A stretch of 64,000 bases of DNA from Anaerolineales bacterium (lineage in GTDB: Bacteria; Chloroflexota; Anaerolineae; Anaerolineales; Villigracilaceae), in NCBI GenBank assembly GCA_016789305.1, contig JAEURJ010000023.1, positions 124,001 through 188,000 on the forward strand, written 5' to 3'. The notes under the pieces were generated by a model. The model was not told the DNA's origin and did not search any database. It worked only from the letters and a program-made list of their open reading frames with translations. Positions 42,627-52,044 of the stretch are shown here, one piece after another (positions within the stretch are counted from its first letter, which is position 1; each line of letters starts with the position of its first letter). The position numbers and the translations under genes were made by a program.

Positions 42627-43637
42627 TTACTGCACAATAAATTGCGCATTTCTGTATCGATCATCGGTTGGATTACGGATCAGGCCGGATTTCAGCGCGA
42701 ATAAAACTTCGCGCACCCCATCGTCCACATCCAGGGTTGTGTCAAAACCAAGCACACGCTTGATCTTCTCGAACGAAACGGTGATATCACGCATATCGCC
42801 GCCAAAGGTCAGATCTTTGTATTCAACGACTGTTTCGGGCATTCGCTTCAAAACAAGATTCACAATATCACTTTTGGTATAGTTCCCATGATCCGTTCCC
42901 AAATTAAAAACCTGCCCGCGAATCTTTTTTTCCTCGGCCTCTAGGCCCATGACCACACCACGCACCACATCACGGATATGAACAAATGAACGTGAATATC
43001 CGCGCTGGTAAATGATCAACTCCCGCTTGGTGAATGCCTCCAAGACGAATTGATTTACGATCAAGTCAAACCGTGTGCGCGGCGAAATGCCATACAAGGT
43101 GGCAAAGCGGAATAACAACGGCGCGCAGGTCGCATTTTTTTGTGAAAGCAGAAATTCCTCGGCTGCAATTTTCGTTTCAGCATACAGGGATTGTGGATTC
43201 AAAGGGGATTCTTCCGTGACCGGTTTGCCGTCTTCCGACAATCCATAGTTGCTGTATGTGGATGCGAACACGAATCTTTCCACGCCCAAGTCTGATGCCT
43301 GTTCGAAAACAGTCTTCGTGGCCTCGAAATTATATTTCCATGCCACTTGCTTCCCCACCGCCTGACAAGCGGGGAAGCCAACGATCGCAGCCAAATGCAC
43401 GATCGCATCCGGCTTCTGCCATTCGTGCTTTGAGGCGTCGCGAATGGCGCGCGGTTCTGTGACATCCGATTTGATGAAATGGAAATTGGGATGGTTGAGG
43501 AACGGAACAATGCCTTCGCCGCCGAACAGTAAACTGTCGAGGACTGTGACTCTGTAATTGGCACGCAACAGTTCCGAGGTCAGAATGGAACCGATGTATC
43601 CGGCACCGCCTGTGATCAGTATATGGCGATTCGTCAT
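42627..43637 (-). CDS. NAD-dependent epimerase/dehydratase (GalE-like)
   Basis: The 336-residue extended SDR has ILITGGAGYIGSILTSELL, the VHLAAIVGFPACQAVG segment, FASTYSNYG and the YxxxK pair in SLYAETKIAAEEFL. The C-terminus has VHIRDVVRGVVMGL and GGDMRDITVSFEKIKRVLGF. It resembles UDP-glucose 4-epimerases and related NDP-sugar epimerases, but the exact activity cannot be told. Its start overlaps the stop of the regulator gene by 4 bases (ATGA), so it is translated together with the regulator at the head of the array. Confidence 0.8.
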   Translation of the reverse strand: MTNRHILITGGAGYIGSILTSELLRANYRVTVLDSLLFGGEGIVPFLNHPNFHFIKSDVTEPRAIRDASKHEWQKPDAIVHLAAIVGFPACQAVGKQVAWKYNFEATKTVFEQASDLGVERFVFASTYSNYGLSEDGKPVTEESPLNPQSLYAETKIAAEEFLLSQKNATCAPLLFRFATLYGISPRTRFDLIVNQFVLEAFTKRELIIYQRGYSRSFVHIRDVVRGVVMGLEAEEKKIRGQVFNLGTDHGNYTKSDIVNLVLKRMPETVVEYKDLTFGGDMRDITVSFEKIKRVLGFDTTLDVDDGVREVLFALKSGLIRNPTDDRYRNAQFIVQ

Positions 43638-44104
43638 TCCAAACCATCCAATCTGATCTTGTATCCATCCAGAATCAACGCAGGGACATTTTTATCATTT
43701 ACAACTGCAATTCCCTGCTCCAGGCAGGTCAGCTTGCAAATATCTGCAACATCACCAGAGCCCACGATACGAACACGCTCATGCCCCGCATGACGGATTT
43801 TTACAATATGGTCCTTCACTCGCTGGCGAGTGCGACGATACACCGAAAATGAACGCTCCACATAATCTACTGCAAGACGGGCGCGCAGGGCAAGTCCCTC
43901 AGGCGTAATGATATAACGTAATTTCTTACGTTCAGCGCGCGAGACCTTAACCGCGCCCTTTGCGATCAAACGCTTTAAGTGCCAATTAACCGTGCCCACC
44001 GCAACACCCAACTGGGTGGCCAGGGCAGATTGATTGACATCGGGATCACTCTCAATTTGTTCGAGCAGGGAAAGTTCGCGGAGTTCGTCGTTTGTGGATT
44101 CCAT
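43634..44104 (-). CDS. MarR/EPS-associated winged-helix regulator with C-terminal sensor-like domain
   Basis: The product is 156 residues if it starts at ATG 44104 (MESTNDELRELSLLEQI); a start at 44146 would put the operator-like palindrome inside the coding region. The N-terminal 90 residues match the EPS-associated MarR-type regulators: SLLEQIESDPDVNQSALATQ, then GTVNWHLKRLIAKGAVKV and YIITPEGLALRARL. The last 55 residues (HERVRIVGSGDVADICKL, then ALILDGYKI) look like a small Rossmann-like unit as in PglD-type or CoA-binding domains and may bind a nucleotide or sugar nucleotide; this is inference. It is first in the leftward polysaccharide array, and a palindrome in its promoter is shared with the sat-cysC promoter, so autoregulation and control of sulfate activation are plausible. 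Confidence 0.8.
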   Translation of the reverse strand: MESTNDELRELSLLEQIESDPDVNQSALATQLGVAVGTVNWHLKRLIAKGAVKVSRAERKKLRYIITPEGLALRARLAVDYVERSFSVYRRTRQRVKDHIVKIRHAGHERVRIVGSGDVADICKLTCLEQGIAVVNDKNVPALILDGYKIRLDGLE

Positions 44105-44116
44105 AGATTTTGCGTT

Positions 44117-44167
44117 CCAAAATTCAGTCACTGAATTATAACTCATATTTACGACCTTCTCGAAGGT
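44117..44167 (-). promoter_or_regulatory. Regulator promoter with operator-like palindrome
   Basis: A palindrome with left arm CCAAAATTCA, 5-base centre and right arm TGAATTATAA lies at 44117-44141; the core arms AATTCA/TGAATT pair perfectly. On the minus strand a perfect -10 TATAAT at 44140-44135 lies inside its right arm, so a bound protein would block the promoter. No clear -35 is seen. A second dyad, ACCTTC-TC-GAAGGT at 44154-44167, covers the -35 region. The transcript would leave a leader of about 25 bases before ATG 44104. Confidence 0.65.
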
Positions 44168-44209
44168 GTCATGTCAACAAGGTCATATCACGAATATTCA
44201 GGTAAAATC

Positions 44210-44221
44210 ATGGCGCTATGA
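44210..44221 (+). other. Four-codon mini-ORF overlapping the fusion-gene start
   Basis: ATG-GCG-CTA-TGA encodes Met-Ala-Leu and its stop overlaps the ATG of the next gene (44218) as ATGA. An AGG sits 7 bases before the mini-ORF but about 15 before the main start, so translation of the main gene may be coupled to it. This could be chance. Confidence 0.35.
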
Positions 44222-45651
44222 AAACAAACCCACCTTTTGATGAAGCAGGCATTGAATACCAGCACGCCCGTATAACGCACTGGAACGCCATCGCACAAAA
44301 ACGCGATCATTGGCGCGGCATGGGACATTGGTATCACCGAAGATTGACTGAGATCTATAAATTCCTTGTTAATCCGAATCAACGCATTCTTGAAATTGGA
44401 TGCGGCAACGGAGACTTGCTGGCACAATTACAGCCCTCGCGCGGCACAGGGATCGACTTTTCACCTGAAATGATCGAACGCGCCAAAAAGAAAAATCATC
44501 AAATTGAATTCCATCAACTGGATGCTCATGATCTTTCCAGCCTCGAAGGTACGTTCGATGTCATCATTATCTCCGATACAGTGAATGATCTTTGGGATGT
44601 TCAAAGAGTTCTGGAACAAGTAAAAAAATTCTGCACCCCCCACACCAGATTGATCGTCAACTTTTACAGCCATCTCTGGCAATTGCCACTTTCACTGGCA
44701 CAAGGTTTAAATCTGGCAACCCCGCTTCAAGCTCAGAATTGGTTGACCCCGGAAGACATTACCAACATGCTTCACCTTGCCGGGTTTGATACGATCCGTA
44801 CAACACGCGAAGTTCTCTGGCCTCTTCCACTTGGCGCAATTGCAGATCGGTATCTCGTTAGATTATGGCCATTTACCTATTTTGCCCTCTCGAATTTTGT
44901 CATTGCCCGTCCCGCAGCGCAACCAGTGGAAAAACCCAGCGTCTCTGTTGTGATCGCCGCTCGAAATGAGGCAGGGAATATCAAATCCATTTTTGAACGC
45001 GTGCCCAAAATGGGAAGTAAAACAGAAATCGTATTCGTCGAGGGACATTCACGTGACAACACCTACGAAGCGATCGAAAAGGAAATTCCGCTTCATGCTT
45101 CGACCCCCAGCCTGCTCTTCCGTCAACCAGGCATTGGCAAAGCCGACGCCATTCGACTTGGCTTCGAAAAGGCAACCGGCGATATCCTGATGATCCTGGA
45201 TGCAGACCTGACCGTCCCACCTGAAGACTTGCCGCGTTTTTATGAAGCCATTGCGTCCGGTAAAGGGGAATTCATTAACGGTGTACGGCTGGTATATCCG
45301 ATGGAAAAACAAGCCATGCAAACGCTCAATTTCATTGGCAATAAGTTATTCAGCATGACCTTCTCGTGGATGCTTGGTCAACCCATCAAGGATACGTTGT
45401 GCGGCACGAAGGTAATGTGGCGTAAAGACTACGAGGAAATCGCCGCGAATCGTTCCTACTTTGGAGATTTCGATCCTTTTGGCGACTTCGATCTGATCTT
45501 TGGTGCAGCAAAACTAAACCGAAAAATAGTCGATCTCCCCATCCGTTATCGCGAACGCACGTATGGCACCACAAACATCTCGCGCTGGAAACACGGATTG
45601 CTTTTACTTAGAATGGTCGCCTTTGCAGCCCGCAGAATAAAGTTTGTCTAG
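44218..45651 (+). CDS. Methyltransferase-glycosyltransferase 2 fusion protein
   Basis: The 477-residue protein has an N-terminal class I methyltransferase (motif I ILEIGCGNGD at 57-66, GTGIDFSPEMIERAKKK, FDVIIISDTVNDLWD). After a linker (about 205-238) comes a GT2 domain with SVVIAARNEAGNI (243-255), GIGKADAIRLGFEKATGDIL and the DAD motif at 328-330. The GT2 part ends in RYRERTYGTTNISRWKHGLL, as in dolichol-phosphate mannose synthase-like enzymes without the membrane anchor. It could methylate and also transfer a sugar, perhaps to a polyprenyl-phosphate. It is a single rightward gene, divergent from the regulator and ended by a terminator at 45657-45686. Substrates are unknown. Confidence 0.88.
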   Translation: MKTNPPFDEAGIEYQHARITHWNAIAQKRDHWRGMGHWYHRRLTEIYKFLVNPNQRILEIGCGNGDLLAQLQPSRGTGIDFSPEMIERAKKKNHQIEFHQLDAHDLSSLEGTFDVIIISDTVNDLWDVQRVLEQVKKFCTPHTRLIVNFYSHLWQLPLSLAQGLNLATPLQAQNWLTPEDITNMLHLAGFDTIRTTREVLWPLPLGAIADRYLVRLWPFTYFALSNFVIARPAAQPVEKPSVSVVIAARNEAGNIKSIFERVPKMGSKTEIVFVEGHSRDNTYEAIEKEIPLHASTPSLLFRQPGIGKADAIRLGFEKATGDILMILDADLTVPPEDLPRFYEAIASGKGEFINGVRLVYPMEKQAMQTLNFIGNKLFSMTFSWMLGQPIKDTLCGTKVMWRKDYEEIAANRSYFGDFDPFGDFDLIFGAAKLNRKIVDLPIRYRERTYGTTNISRWKHGLLLLRMVAFAARRIKFV

Positions 45652-45656
45652 AACAA

Positions 45657-45686
45657 AAACAAGCTGCTTTTTTGAGCAGCTTGTTT
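45657..45686. terminator. Bidirectional terminator
   Basis: A 12-bp stem AAACAAGCTGCT / AGCAGCTTGTTT with a 6-base T-rich loop lies between the converging fusion gene (+) and the GT-C gene (-). Confidence 0.88.
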
Positions 45687-45690
45687 GTAT

Positions 45691-48261
45691 TTAATCACAT
45701 AAAGCTTCATCAAAATTATCCGAGGCGTAAAACTCCTGGTGCCCTTCCTGGCTGACCAGAACAAACCATGGTTCCCCGCTCTGGCTTGAAATCAAAGTTA
45801 CGTCCGAGGCGTGGGGGAAGAAAACAGGTGATTGCTGCATGGGGAAAACAACACGAAAACTTGCTTGACCCACCACCTCAAACACCAACCGCCCATAATC
45901 TACAGACTTGTAACCAAAGGCATCTGTTGCTTCTCCATCGCCTGCTTGGTAATACCTTGGATAAAGTGCTCTTCCTTGAAAAATATTGATTTCAAAGTCA
46001 TTAAATATCCTGTTTAAACAAACAGAATTTATTCCTTGGAAATGAAGCTTTCCATGAGACTCAAGCAGAGAAGATGTAAGTTCTTCATAGGAAACAAACG
46101 GATATCGATTGGGGAAAGACTGTTCAACCAATGCAACAGACAATCCAATCCCTAAAAATAAAACACTAAGCAGTAAATATTTTTGCCATTTTACATTTGG
46201 AATAGGAGTAGTCTCCACTGAAGAGGCTTCTCTCATCCAATCGCCCCCAAATCTTCTCGTCTTGCCAATCAAGAGAAGATTTGCATTTAAAAGAGTAAAA
46301 AGACCCAACATATAATACAAATAAACAGACCAATCCATTGCCAACATAAATCTTTGACCCGATAGAAGGGCTAGGGAAGTCCAAAAATTGTACGCTAGGT
46401 TAAAACCTAAGGGCAATAAACCAGCCCAACCTATTTTATACCAAGCAAAACCCAAACCAAGCCCGAAAAGAAAAATATAGAAGGATAAAAGAATAGATTG
46501 AAATCGAGACGGACTTCCCTCCCACGATTCCCAAAATGCACTGGATGGTATCCAGAATTCATTAAGAGTCTCGACCTGATCTCGAAGAGGAAACATCAGG
46601 ATATTATTAACTCCATGATTCATAAAAGAATTTAAAACCGCCCAAATAGCGCCCATGGGGTTTAATGTAATTGCATTTTTTGCAATTACAAGCAATCGTT
46701 TTGCAAATTCCGAACTAGTCTCATTAGGAAGTCGAGGGGCATCCAACTCCACGCCATTTAAGCGACTGTAACGCAAGGCCAGATTACCAGTCTGAGATTC
46801 GGGGTTGTCAAATATCAAGTCACCAGTGATCCTCCAATTACGCCACAGCCACGGAGAAACCACAAGAACAACTGCAATAATAACAAAAGGTATTTTCTTT
46901 ATAAGCGTATTAATTGTTGCAGGTTTAATCAGAACAGCAAATAAAATTAAAACTGGCAATACAACTACAGCCTGAGTGCGAATAAGCATGGAGACGCCAA
47001 TAATTCCACCAAGAAGAAATCCTAGGTATTCGAAATAATTTGACTTAATCCATCGAATTCCCACAAACAAAAAACAAACTAATAATAGGGCAGTAGGTAT
47101 CTCAGAAAGAAACACCTTCGAGTAACTTAAATTACCCGTAAAGGGTGAAACCAAGTTTGAAGTATAATCCCGCAAGGCCGCAAGCATGGCGAGCGAAACA
47201 CCAATTCCACGACCAAATAATTCATTACCAAGTAAAAATAAAAAGGCTGGAAATAAGGAAAAAACCAATGTTTGAATCACGATCATTTGGTCATAGTCTT
47301 GACCGGCAACCAAATGAAGTGTTGTTAGAAAAACAATGTAAAGTGGACGTTGCGGAACATTACTCGCACTGAAACCCGTCCCCACCAGAATCGACTCTGC
47401 CTCTTTGTCATATGTTTGCGCATCAATAAAAGGATATATCTCAAAGTTAGGCTCCTGAGGCTTAAGAGCAGAAGCATTGGGAATAATAGGTTGGGAAATC
47501 CAAAGGGTCCATGCGCCAAGCCATATGAATAAGAAAATAAAAATATTCACAAGAGGACCATTAAATTTGGGGGATTTCGATTCAAAATAAATCACTCCAA
47601 ACCCAATTAAGCAAGTAAATACAATTTGCCACTCAAGTAGAGGCACAGCCGGCAATCCACGAGACCAGTCCCCTTTATAATTGGGTAAAATCCCTAAACC
47701 CGAAAAACGAACGACTAAAGATAAGAAAAATAAAGAAAAACAAATAAGAGCAATTTTTGTAAAAAGAGGATTAAGGGCCTTCTTCTCTTTTCCCCAAAGG
47801 TCTACCTTGGCAAATCCAATAAAAACTATTACTTCAAGACCAACAGAAGAAACCAAATTTAAAGCGGGCATCAACACAGTCGCGTAACCTAAAAAACGCG
47901 GAAAATAAATTGGGCTGAGCAGGTTAGATAGATACCAGATAAGGCAACGAGCACACAATAAAAAAAAAGCCGCTACCAATAGAAGATCTTTTGTTCCGGC
48001 TTTCTCAAAAACACTCAACCAGGAAAGCCATAAGGGGACTCCTCTAATCGAAATATAAAGAAGATAAATATTTAGGAAAATCCACAGAAACAGAAGAAGG
48101 TAAATCAAAATGTATTTGGAAGAAATACCGACAAACAGGAAATCACCACCTACCTGAGCCACATTATCAAACTGCCAAATAGCAACTACTCCATGAAGAA
48201 GCCAGATTCCGAAAAGGATATACCAGGCATTTTCATAATATCGTCTAGTAAATATCTTCAT
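45691..48261 (-). CDS. Large GT-C-type membrane protein (paralogue of the 52.0-kb gene)
   Basis: The 856-residue protein has about fourteen or more membrane helices. An acidic segment follows the first large loop (YPFIDAQTYDKEAESILVGT), placed as in GT-C sugar transferases, then RPLYIVFLTTLHLVAGQDYD. The C-terminal part (about 700-856) is soluble with an INIFQGRALYPRYYQAG segment. It shares these blocks (RPLY...LH, GRALYPxYY, FPxASDV) with the protein at 52.0-54.6 kb, so the two are paralogues. Both would act on the outer membrane face with lipid-linked sugars. The gene is clearly AT-richer than those before 45 kb. Confidence 0.65.
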   Translation of the reverse strand: MKIFTRRYYENAWYILFGIWLLHGVVAIWQFDNVAQVGGDFLFVGISSKYILIYLLLFLWIFLNIYLLYISIRGVPLWLSWLSVFEKAGTKDLLLVAAFFLLCARCLIWYLSNLLSPIYFPRFLGYATVLMPALNLVSSVGLEVIVFIGFAKVDLWGKEKKALNPLFTKIALICFSLFFLSLVVRFSGLGILPNYKGDWSRGLPAVPLLEWQIVFTCLIGFGVIYFESKSPKFNGPLVNIFIFLFIWLGAWTLWISQPIIPNASALKPQEPNFEIYPFIDAQTYDKEAESILVGTGFSASNVPQRPLYIVFLTTLHLVAGQDYDQMIVIQTLVFSLFPAFLFLLGNELFGRGIGVSLAMLAALRDYTSNLVSPFTGNLSYSKVFLSEIPTALLLVCFLFVGIRWIKSNYFEYLGFLLGGIIGVSMLIRTQAVVVLPVLILFAVLIKPATINTLIKKIPFVIIAVVLVVSPWLWRNWRITGDLIFDNPESQTGNLALRYSRLNGVELDAPRLPNETSSEFAKRLLVIAKNAITLNPMGAIWAVLNSFMNHGVNNILMFPLRDQVETLNEFWIPSSAFWESWEGSPSRFQSILLSFYIFLFGLGLGFAWYKIGWAGLLPLGFNLAYNFWTSLALLSGQRFMLAMDWSVYLYYMLGLFTLLNANLLLIGKTRRFGGDWMREASSVETTPIPNVKWQKYLLLSVLFLGIGLSVALVEQSFPNRYPFVSYEELTSSLLESHGKLHFQGINSVCLNRIFNDFEINIFQGRALYPRYYQAGDGEATDAFGYKSVDYGRLVFEVVGQASFRVVFPMQQSPVFFPHASDVTLISSQSGEPWFVLVSQEGHQEFYASDNFDEALCD

Positions 48262-48285
48262 AACCTTCTCGGATTCTCGTAATAA

Positions 48286-50301
48286 TTATTTACGAATGAA
48301 TACAAACGCCCTTATGGATTTTTGGCCAAAATTATCGACCTCAAAAACCTTTACATAATCATTTTCAATGATCTCAGCCAAAGAATTAGCTTCTCTCTCA
48401 TTCAAAACCAAGACTTTCGTTCTGTTTGAATTTAAAACATCGATTAACATCTCGCTGTTAATAAAATGAAGTTCCTCAGCTTGCTCTCTATCTAAATCTA
48501 ATACTGAAAATTGAGCCATCGACATGCCGGGCATAATTTCGCGCCTGGCTTCAATTGCAACATAAAGTGCCTCCATCGTAAAAATTGGTTGTTCTGGGTA
48601 ATATCTATTTACCACCATTGCAATTTCCCTAATCGTTCCGATAGGTGGCTTTCCATGATAATACTCATAATTGTATAATCCAAACCTCCCTGTGTATATC
48701 AACATAATTGTTGTTGCAACTAACGCAAACCTGCTAGTCCACAGAACAAAAGAGTTTATTCCAGATTTGATTTCAGTAAACGAAAACAAGAACCAAATAA
48801 TCAGCGCCACAAGAAAAGTCGTTGCTGGAATATAATATTCATACATTGGGCCACTACCTACGAAATGTACGGACAAAAACAAAAAAACAGAAAATGCAAC
48901 GGAAAATATAAGGCGGAATTTTTCCTGTTTTATATTTCGATAATAGTAGCCAGAAACTACAGCAAATACAATTGGGATACCAATTGGCCAAAAAACTTTT
49001 ACAGAACGCAAGTAACCAAGCAAATGGGAACGATACTCAAAAAATGTGTTGGCGGAAAACAAAAAACCATGAATACCCGCGTTGTAGGTGTAAACATTCC
49101 AAATAAAATTCTCAGGAGTTGGATATAAAAAAGAAACGCCAATAAACAAGAGTGGGACATTTAAATAAAGTATTTTCGCAAGGACCGCAGATCTATTTTT
49201 CAATTTATATATTTCAACTATTAAGTTTAATAGAATAAAAAATGCAAAAAAAGCAAAAGTTAACCGTGTAAAAACACCAAAAAGTAAAACGGAAAACATA
49301 AGCGGATACTTAGTTTCTGGCTTCAAGTTCGAAATCCACAAATACAGACTCAGTAGAAATAAAAGCAAAGTGAGGGGATACGTCTTAACTATCGTATTGA
49401 AATAAAAAGAATCCGAATTTGATATGACAACAAAAAAAAACCAAACAAAAGCCTCTTTATTAAAATATTTTTTACTTATTAAGAAAGCAATAAACAGATT
49501 TAAACATGAAATAACCAAAGAAACCAGCCGCCCAGTATAAATAGACGGAAAAACCGATAATCCTATTCCATATATGTAGGGAAGGACAGGCATTTGAGTA
49601 AAAGCAAAATCTTGATATGGACGCTGTCCTAAATAAACCTGCCGAGCCGCATACAAATACCACCCTTCATCAGAGTTCAACCCAGCAAAAATTACAAAAA
49701 AATACCCAACAAACAAAAATACAAGAGTTAATACTAAAACGATAAACCAATATAATTTCTCAAAATTAAGATTATTATCCTTAATAGAAGGAGTCTGCTT
49801 TTCAAAAACAAAGTTCCTGACAACCGACGGGATTTCAAAAAAAGATCCTTTTAAGTTAATATCTTCTCCATTACTCCAAGCGCTTAAAATCATCCAGTAA
49901 CTGTATTGCCAAAGCACAACACCAATGAAAACAAGCCATGGCAAAATATGAATAAATAAACCAAAAAGTCTATACTCAAAGATAAGCCAACTAATTGCGC
50001 CCAAGACAGTAATAAACAAAATATTAATTATTAAAAGATAAGACCCTTTGTTCTTCTTAAATATATCCAGTCCCCACTCTCGCAAATTAAGGGCAAATTG
50101 TTCATTTCTTATATAAAAAAAATAAAAAAATGTTCCGGCAAGTAAGAAAACAATTGCCGGAAAAGCAAGCCCCCACCTGTAAACTGATCTTCCTAGAAAA
50201 AAGTGACTGGCATCTTCTGAGGGCTTCCATAATAGAAAGAAAATAAGGGTAATTAATTCAAATTGAGTAATTATATACAATCGATTGAATAAGTTTTTCA
50301 T
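48286..50301 (-). CDS. Large GT-C-type membrane protein
   Basis: The 671-residue protein has about thirteen membrane helices. A long loop holds NSDEGWYLYAARQVYLGQRP and YQDFAFTQMPVLPYIYGIGL; the DEGWYLYAARQ-like motif is the GT-C/PMT first-loop acidic site seen in GtrII/ArnT-like proteins. The C-terminal soluble tail has LDREQAEELHFINSEMLIDV. It is separated from the 45.7-kb gene by 24 bases. A role in adding a sugar from polyprenyl-phosphate donors is likely; donor and acceptor are unknown. AT-rich composition as in the rest of the block. Confidence 0.68.
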   Translation of the reverse strand: MKNLFNRLYIITQFELITLIFFLLWKPSEDASHFFLGRSVYRWGLAFPAIVFLLAGTFFYFFYIRNEQFALNLREWGLDIFKKNKGSYLLIINILFITVLGAISWLIFEYRLFGLFIHILPWLVFIGVVLWQYSYWMILSAWSNGEDINLKGSFFEIPSVVRNFVFEKQTPSIKDNNLNFEKLYWFIVLVLTLVFLFVGYFFVIFAGLNSDEGWYLYAARQVYLGQRPYQDFAFTQMPVLPYIYGIGLSVFPSIYTGRLVSLVISCLNLFIAFLISKKYFNKEAFVWFFFVVISNSDSFYFNTIVKTYPLTLLLFLLSLYLWISNLKPETKYPLMFSVLLFGVFTRLTFAFFAFFILLNLIVEIYKLKNRSAVLAKILYLNVPLLFIGVSFLYPTPENFIWNVYTYNAGIHGFLFSANTFFEYRSHLLGYLRSVKVFWPIGIPIVFAVVSGYYYRNIKQEKFRLIFSVAFSVFLFLSVHFVGSGPMYEYYIPATTFLVALIIWFLFSFTEIKSGINSFVLWTSRFALVATTIMLIYTGRFGLYNYEYYHGKPPIGTIREIAMVVNRYYPEQPIFTMEALYVAIEARREIMPGMSMAQFSVLDLDREQAEELHFINSEMLIDVLNSNRTKVLVLNEREANSLAEIIENDYVKVFEVDNFGQKSIRAFVFIRK

Positions 50302-50392
50302 AAATCACTTCAAAAATAGATTCTTATTAAGAAAAAAATACTTTAAAAAATAATACACAAGACAATCATTTCACACCTGAATAATTCCCTAA

Positions 50393-52042
50393 TTAACGAA
50401 CTCTTTCGTAAACACGAACTTCAGGATTAACTGACGTCTCTGAAAGAGAAGGCAAATAAGCCGGAAGATGATATTTAAACTCTTTTATGAGTTTAAATGA
50501 TTTTACCTCACCTGCTAACAGGCGTTTAAAAAAATCGCATTCTACAGGATTTGTTTCACAAATCGAATTGGTATAAAACCTTGAATAGGTAAGCGTATCT
50601 ACCACTAGGTAATCCACATCACGATCAATCAAACCCTTTTCACCCTGATTAAGTTCAAACCGGCCTCCAGTTGGGACTGTTTCTCCAGGGTATTTGACAA
50701 AATAGATCGGGTAGTTACGCGCTTTTTCGAACTGTGTTTTGTCAACGATGGGTGGATAAAGAGTATATTCAATGGTTTTACCTTGGCCAGGTAGTTGAGC
50801 AATAAATCTACTCGCCGGCATCCGCGCATCATTCATAAATAAGAGTGCCATACTCGTCAACCGTAAAAATGAATGCGAAATACCTAAAAACAACGCTATC
50901 ACAACTAAAGCAGAAATGAAATTCCAATGCCGCGATTTTGCAAATTCCGTCACTTCCGATATGAATAGTGCACCAAGGATCGACAAAAAGGGGACAAAAG
51001 GAATAAAATGACGGGGCAGATAATGTATAGAAAATAGAAATGGCATATCAAAAAACAATAAACTGGCCAAAAGAATAATAACCACCTTATTTTTCTCGGT
51101 CGTATCTTTTGGGGATCTTCTATTCAACCACATAACTACTATTTGGGCTACAAACCAAATCACCGAAAGAGAAAAAATAAGATATATGAATCCACCTACA
51201 GTAGCACGAAATGCCCCCCACTGACCAAATAGTCCAATTGAACTGTCCGAGTTAAAACTATAGACGGAAAGCTTTTCCAAAGCTGGGATAACCCGCTTAA
51301 AATAATAGGCCATCCACAAAAGAGCCTTTGGTGTGCCGACAACAAATCCAAGAAAACTTAGAATTCCGCCAATAAAAAAAATTTCGGCTGTCTTAAACCA
51401 GTCCTTTTTCAACTCTGCCCAATTCATGAAAACAAGAATAAACAATGGGACAAACAAAAGACTCCCACCTGTGTACTTACTGGATGCAGCCATGCCAACA
51501 AAGAGAAACGATCCATAAATCCAAAACCGCAGTCTGGTAAGTTGATATTTAATTCCACAAAATACGCACAAGATCGAAAAGAATAACAAATAAATATCAT
51601 TATGAGCCAGGCGACTATTTGAAGGAATAACCCCACTGGCAATGCAGAATAAACCAGCCAACAAGGATGTGGAGGAACTGGCACCAATTATGCGAGCCAG
51701 GTAATATACAAGTAAAATACTCGTCGCGCCCAACAAAGCCGAAAAAACACGTGCTGAAACAATAAATATGGAACTAGAATATCCCAATCCATATACAGCT
51801 TTACCAATACCAAACATTACATATTTAGGAAGTGATGGGTAATTAAAATCGGGCTCCGTTTCATCAAAAACGAGTTCCCCACGAAGCGCGCTATCAACAC
51901 GCCATATAATCTCATCAGGATTCCAAAGAGCAGGCACACCCCAATCCACGCCCGGCAAAGAAACTGCAAGAAAAAGAAAAAACAACAGGGCCGGGAAAAT
52001 TTTTTCATATTTTCCAATCACATTCGAATTCAAAGATAACAT
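50393..52042 (-). CDS. GT39/PMT-like membrane glycosyltransferase
   Basis: The product has about 549 residues from ATG 52042, which has GGAG at 5 bases; a longer start overlaps the upstream gene by 34 bases. It has the PMT-like start LPGVDWGVPALWNPDEIIWR with an acidic pair (NPDE), then FNYPSLPKYVMFGIG, and a helix with ARVFSALLGATSILLVYYLA. Family members move mannose or other sugars from a polyprenyl-phosphate to a protein or glycan on the outer face. It lies 2 bases from the upstream GT-C gene, so the block is one operon. The 91 bases at 50302-50392 hold nothing recognisable. Donor unknown. Confidence 0.75.
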   Translation of the reverse strand: MLSLNSNVIGKYEKIFPALLFFLFLAVSLPGVDWGVPALWNPDEIIWRVDSALRGELVFDETEPDFNYPSLPKYVMFGIGKAVYGLGYSSSIFIVSARVFSALLGATSILLVYYLARIIGASSSTSLLAGLFCIASGVIPSNSRLAHNDIYLLFFSILCVFCGIKYQLTRLRFWIYGSFLFVGMAASSKYTGGSLLFVPLFILVFMNWAELKKDWFKTAEIFFIGGILSFLGFVVGTPKALLWMAYYFKRVIPALEKLSVYSFNSDSSIGLFGQWGAFRATVGGFIYLIFSLSVIWFVAQIVVMWLNRRSPKDTTEKNKVVIILLASLLFFDMPFLFSIHYLPRHFIPFVPFLSILGALFISEVTEFAKSRHWNFISALVVIALFLGISHSFLRLTSMALLFMNDARMPASRFIAQLPGQGKTIEYTLYPPIVDKTQFEKARNYPIYFVKYPGETVPTGGRFELNQGEKGLIDRDVDYLVVDTLTYSRFYTNSICETNPVECDFFKRLLAGEVKSFKLIKEFKYHLPAYLPSLSETSVNPEVRVYERVR

Positions 52043-52044
52043 TT

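Noticed and set aside
42121..42882. Rightward frame of 253 codons
   Set aside because: Crosses two well-supported leftward genes and their gap; it is antisense.
50366..50392. Third copy of the shared regulator palindrome (TTTCACACCTGAATAAT)
   Set aside because: Only four bases of each arm pair and the spacing differs from the two good sites.
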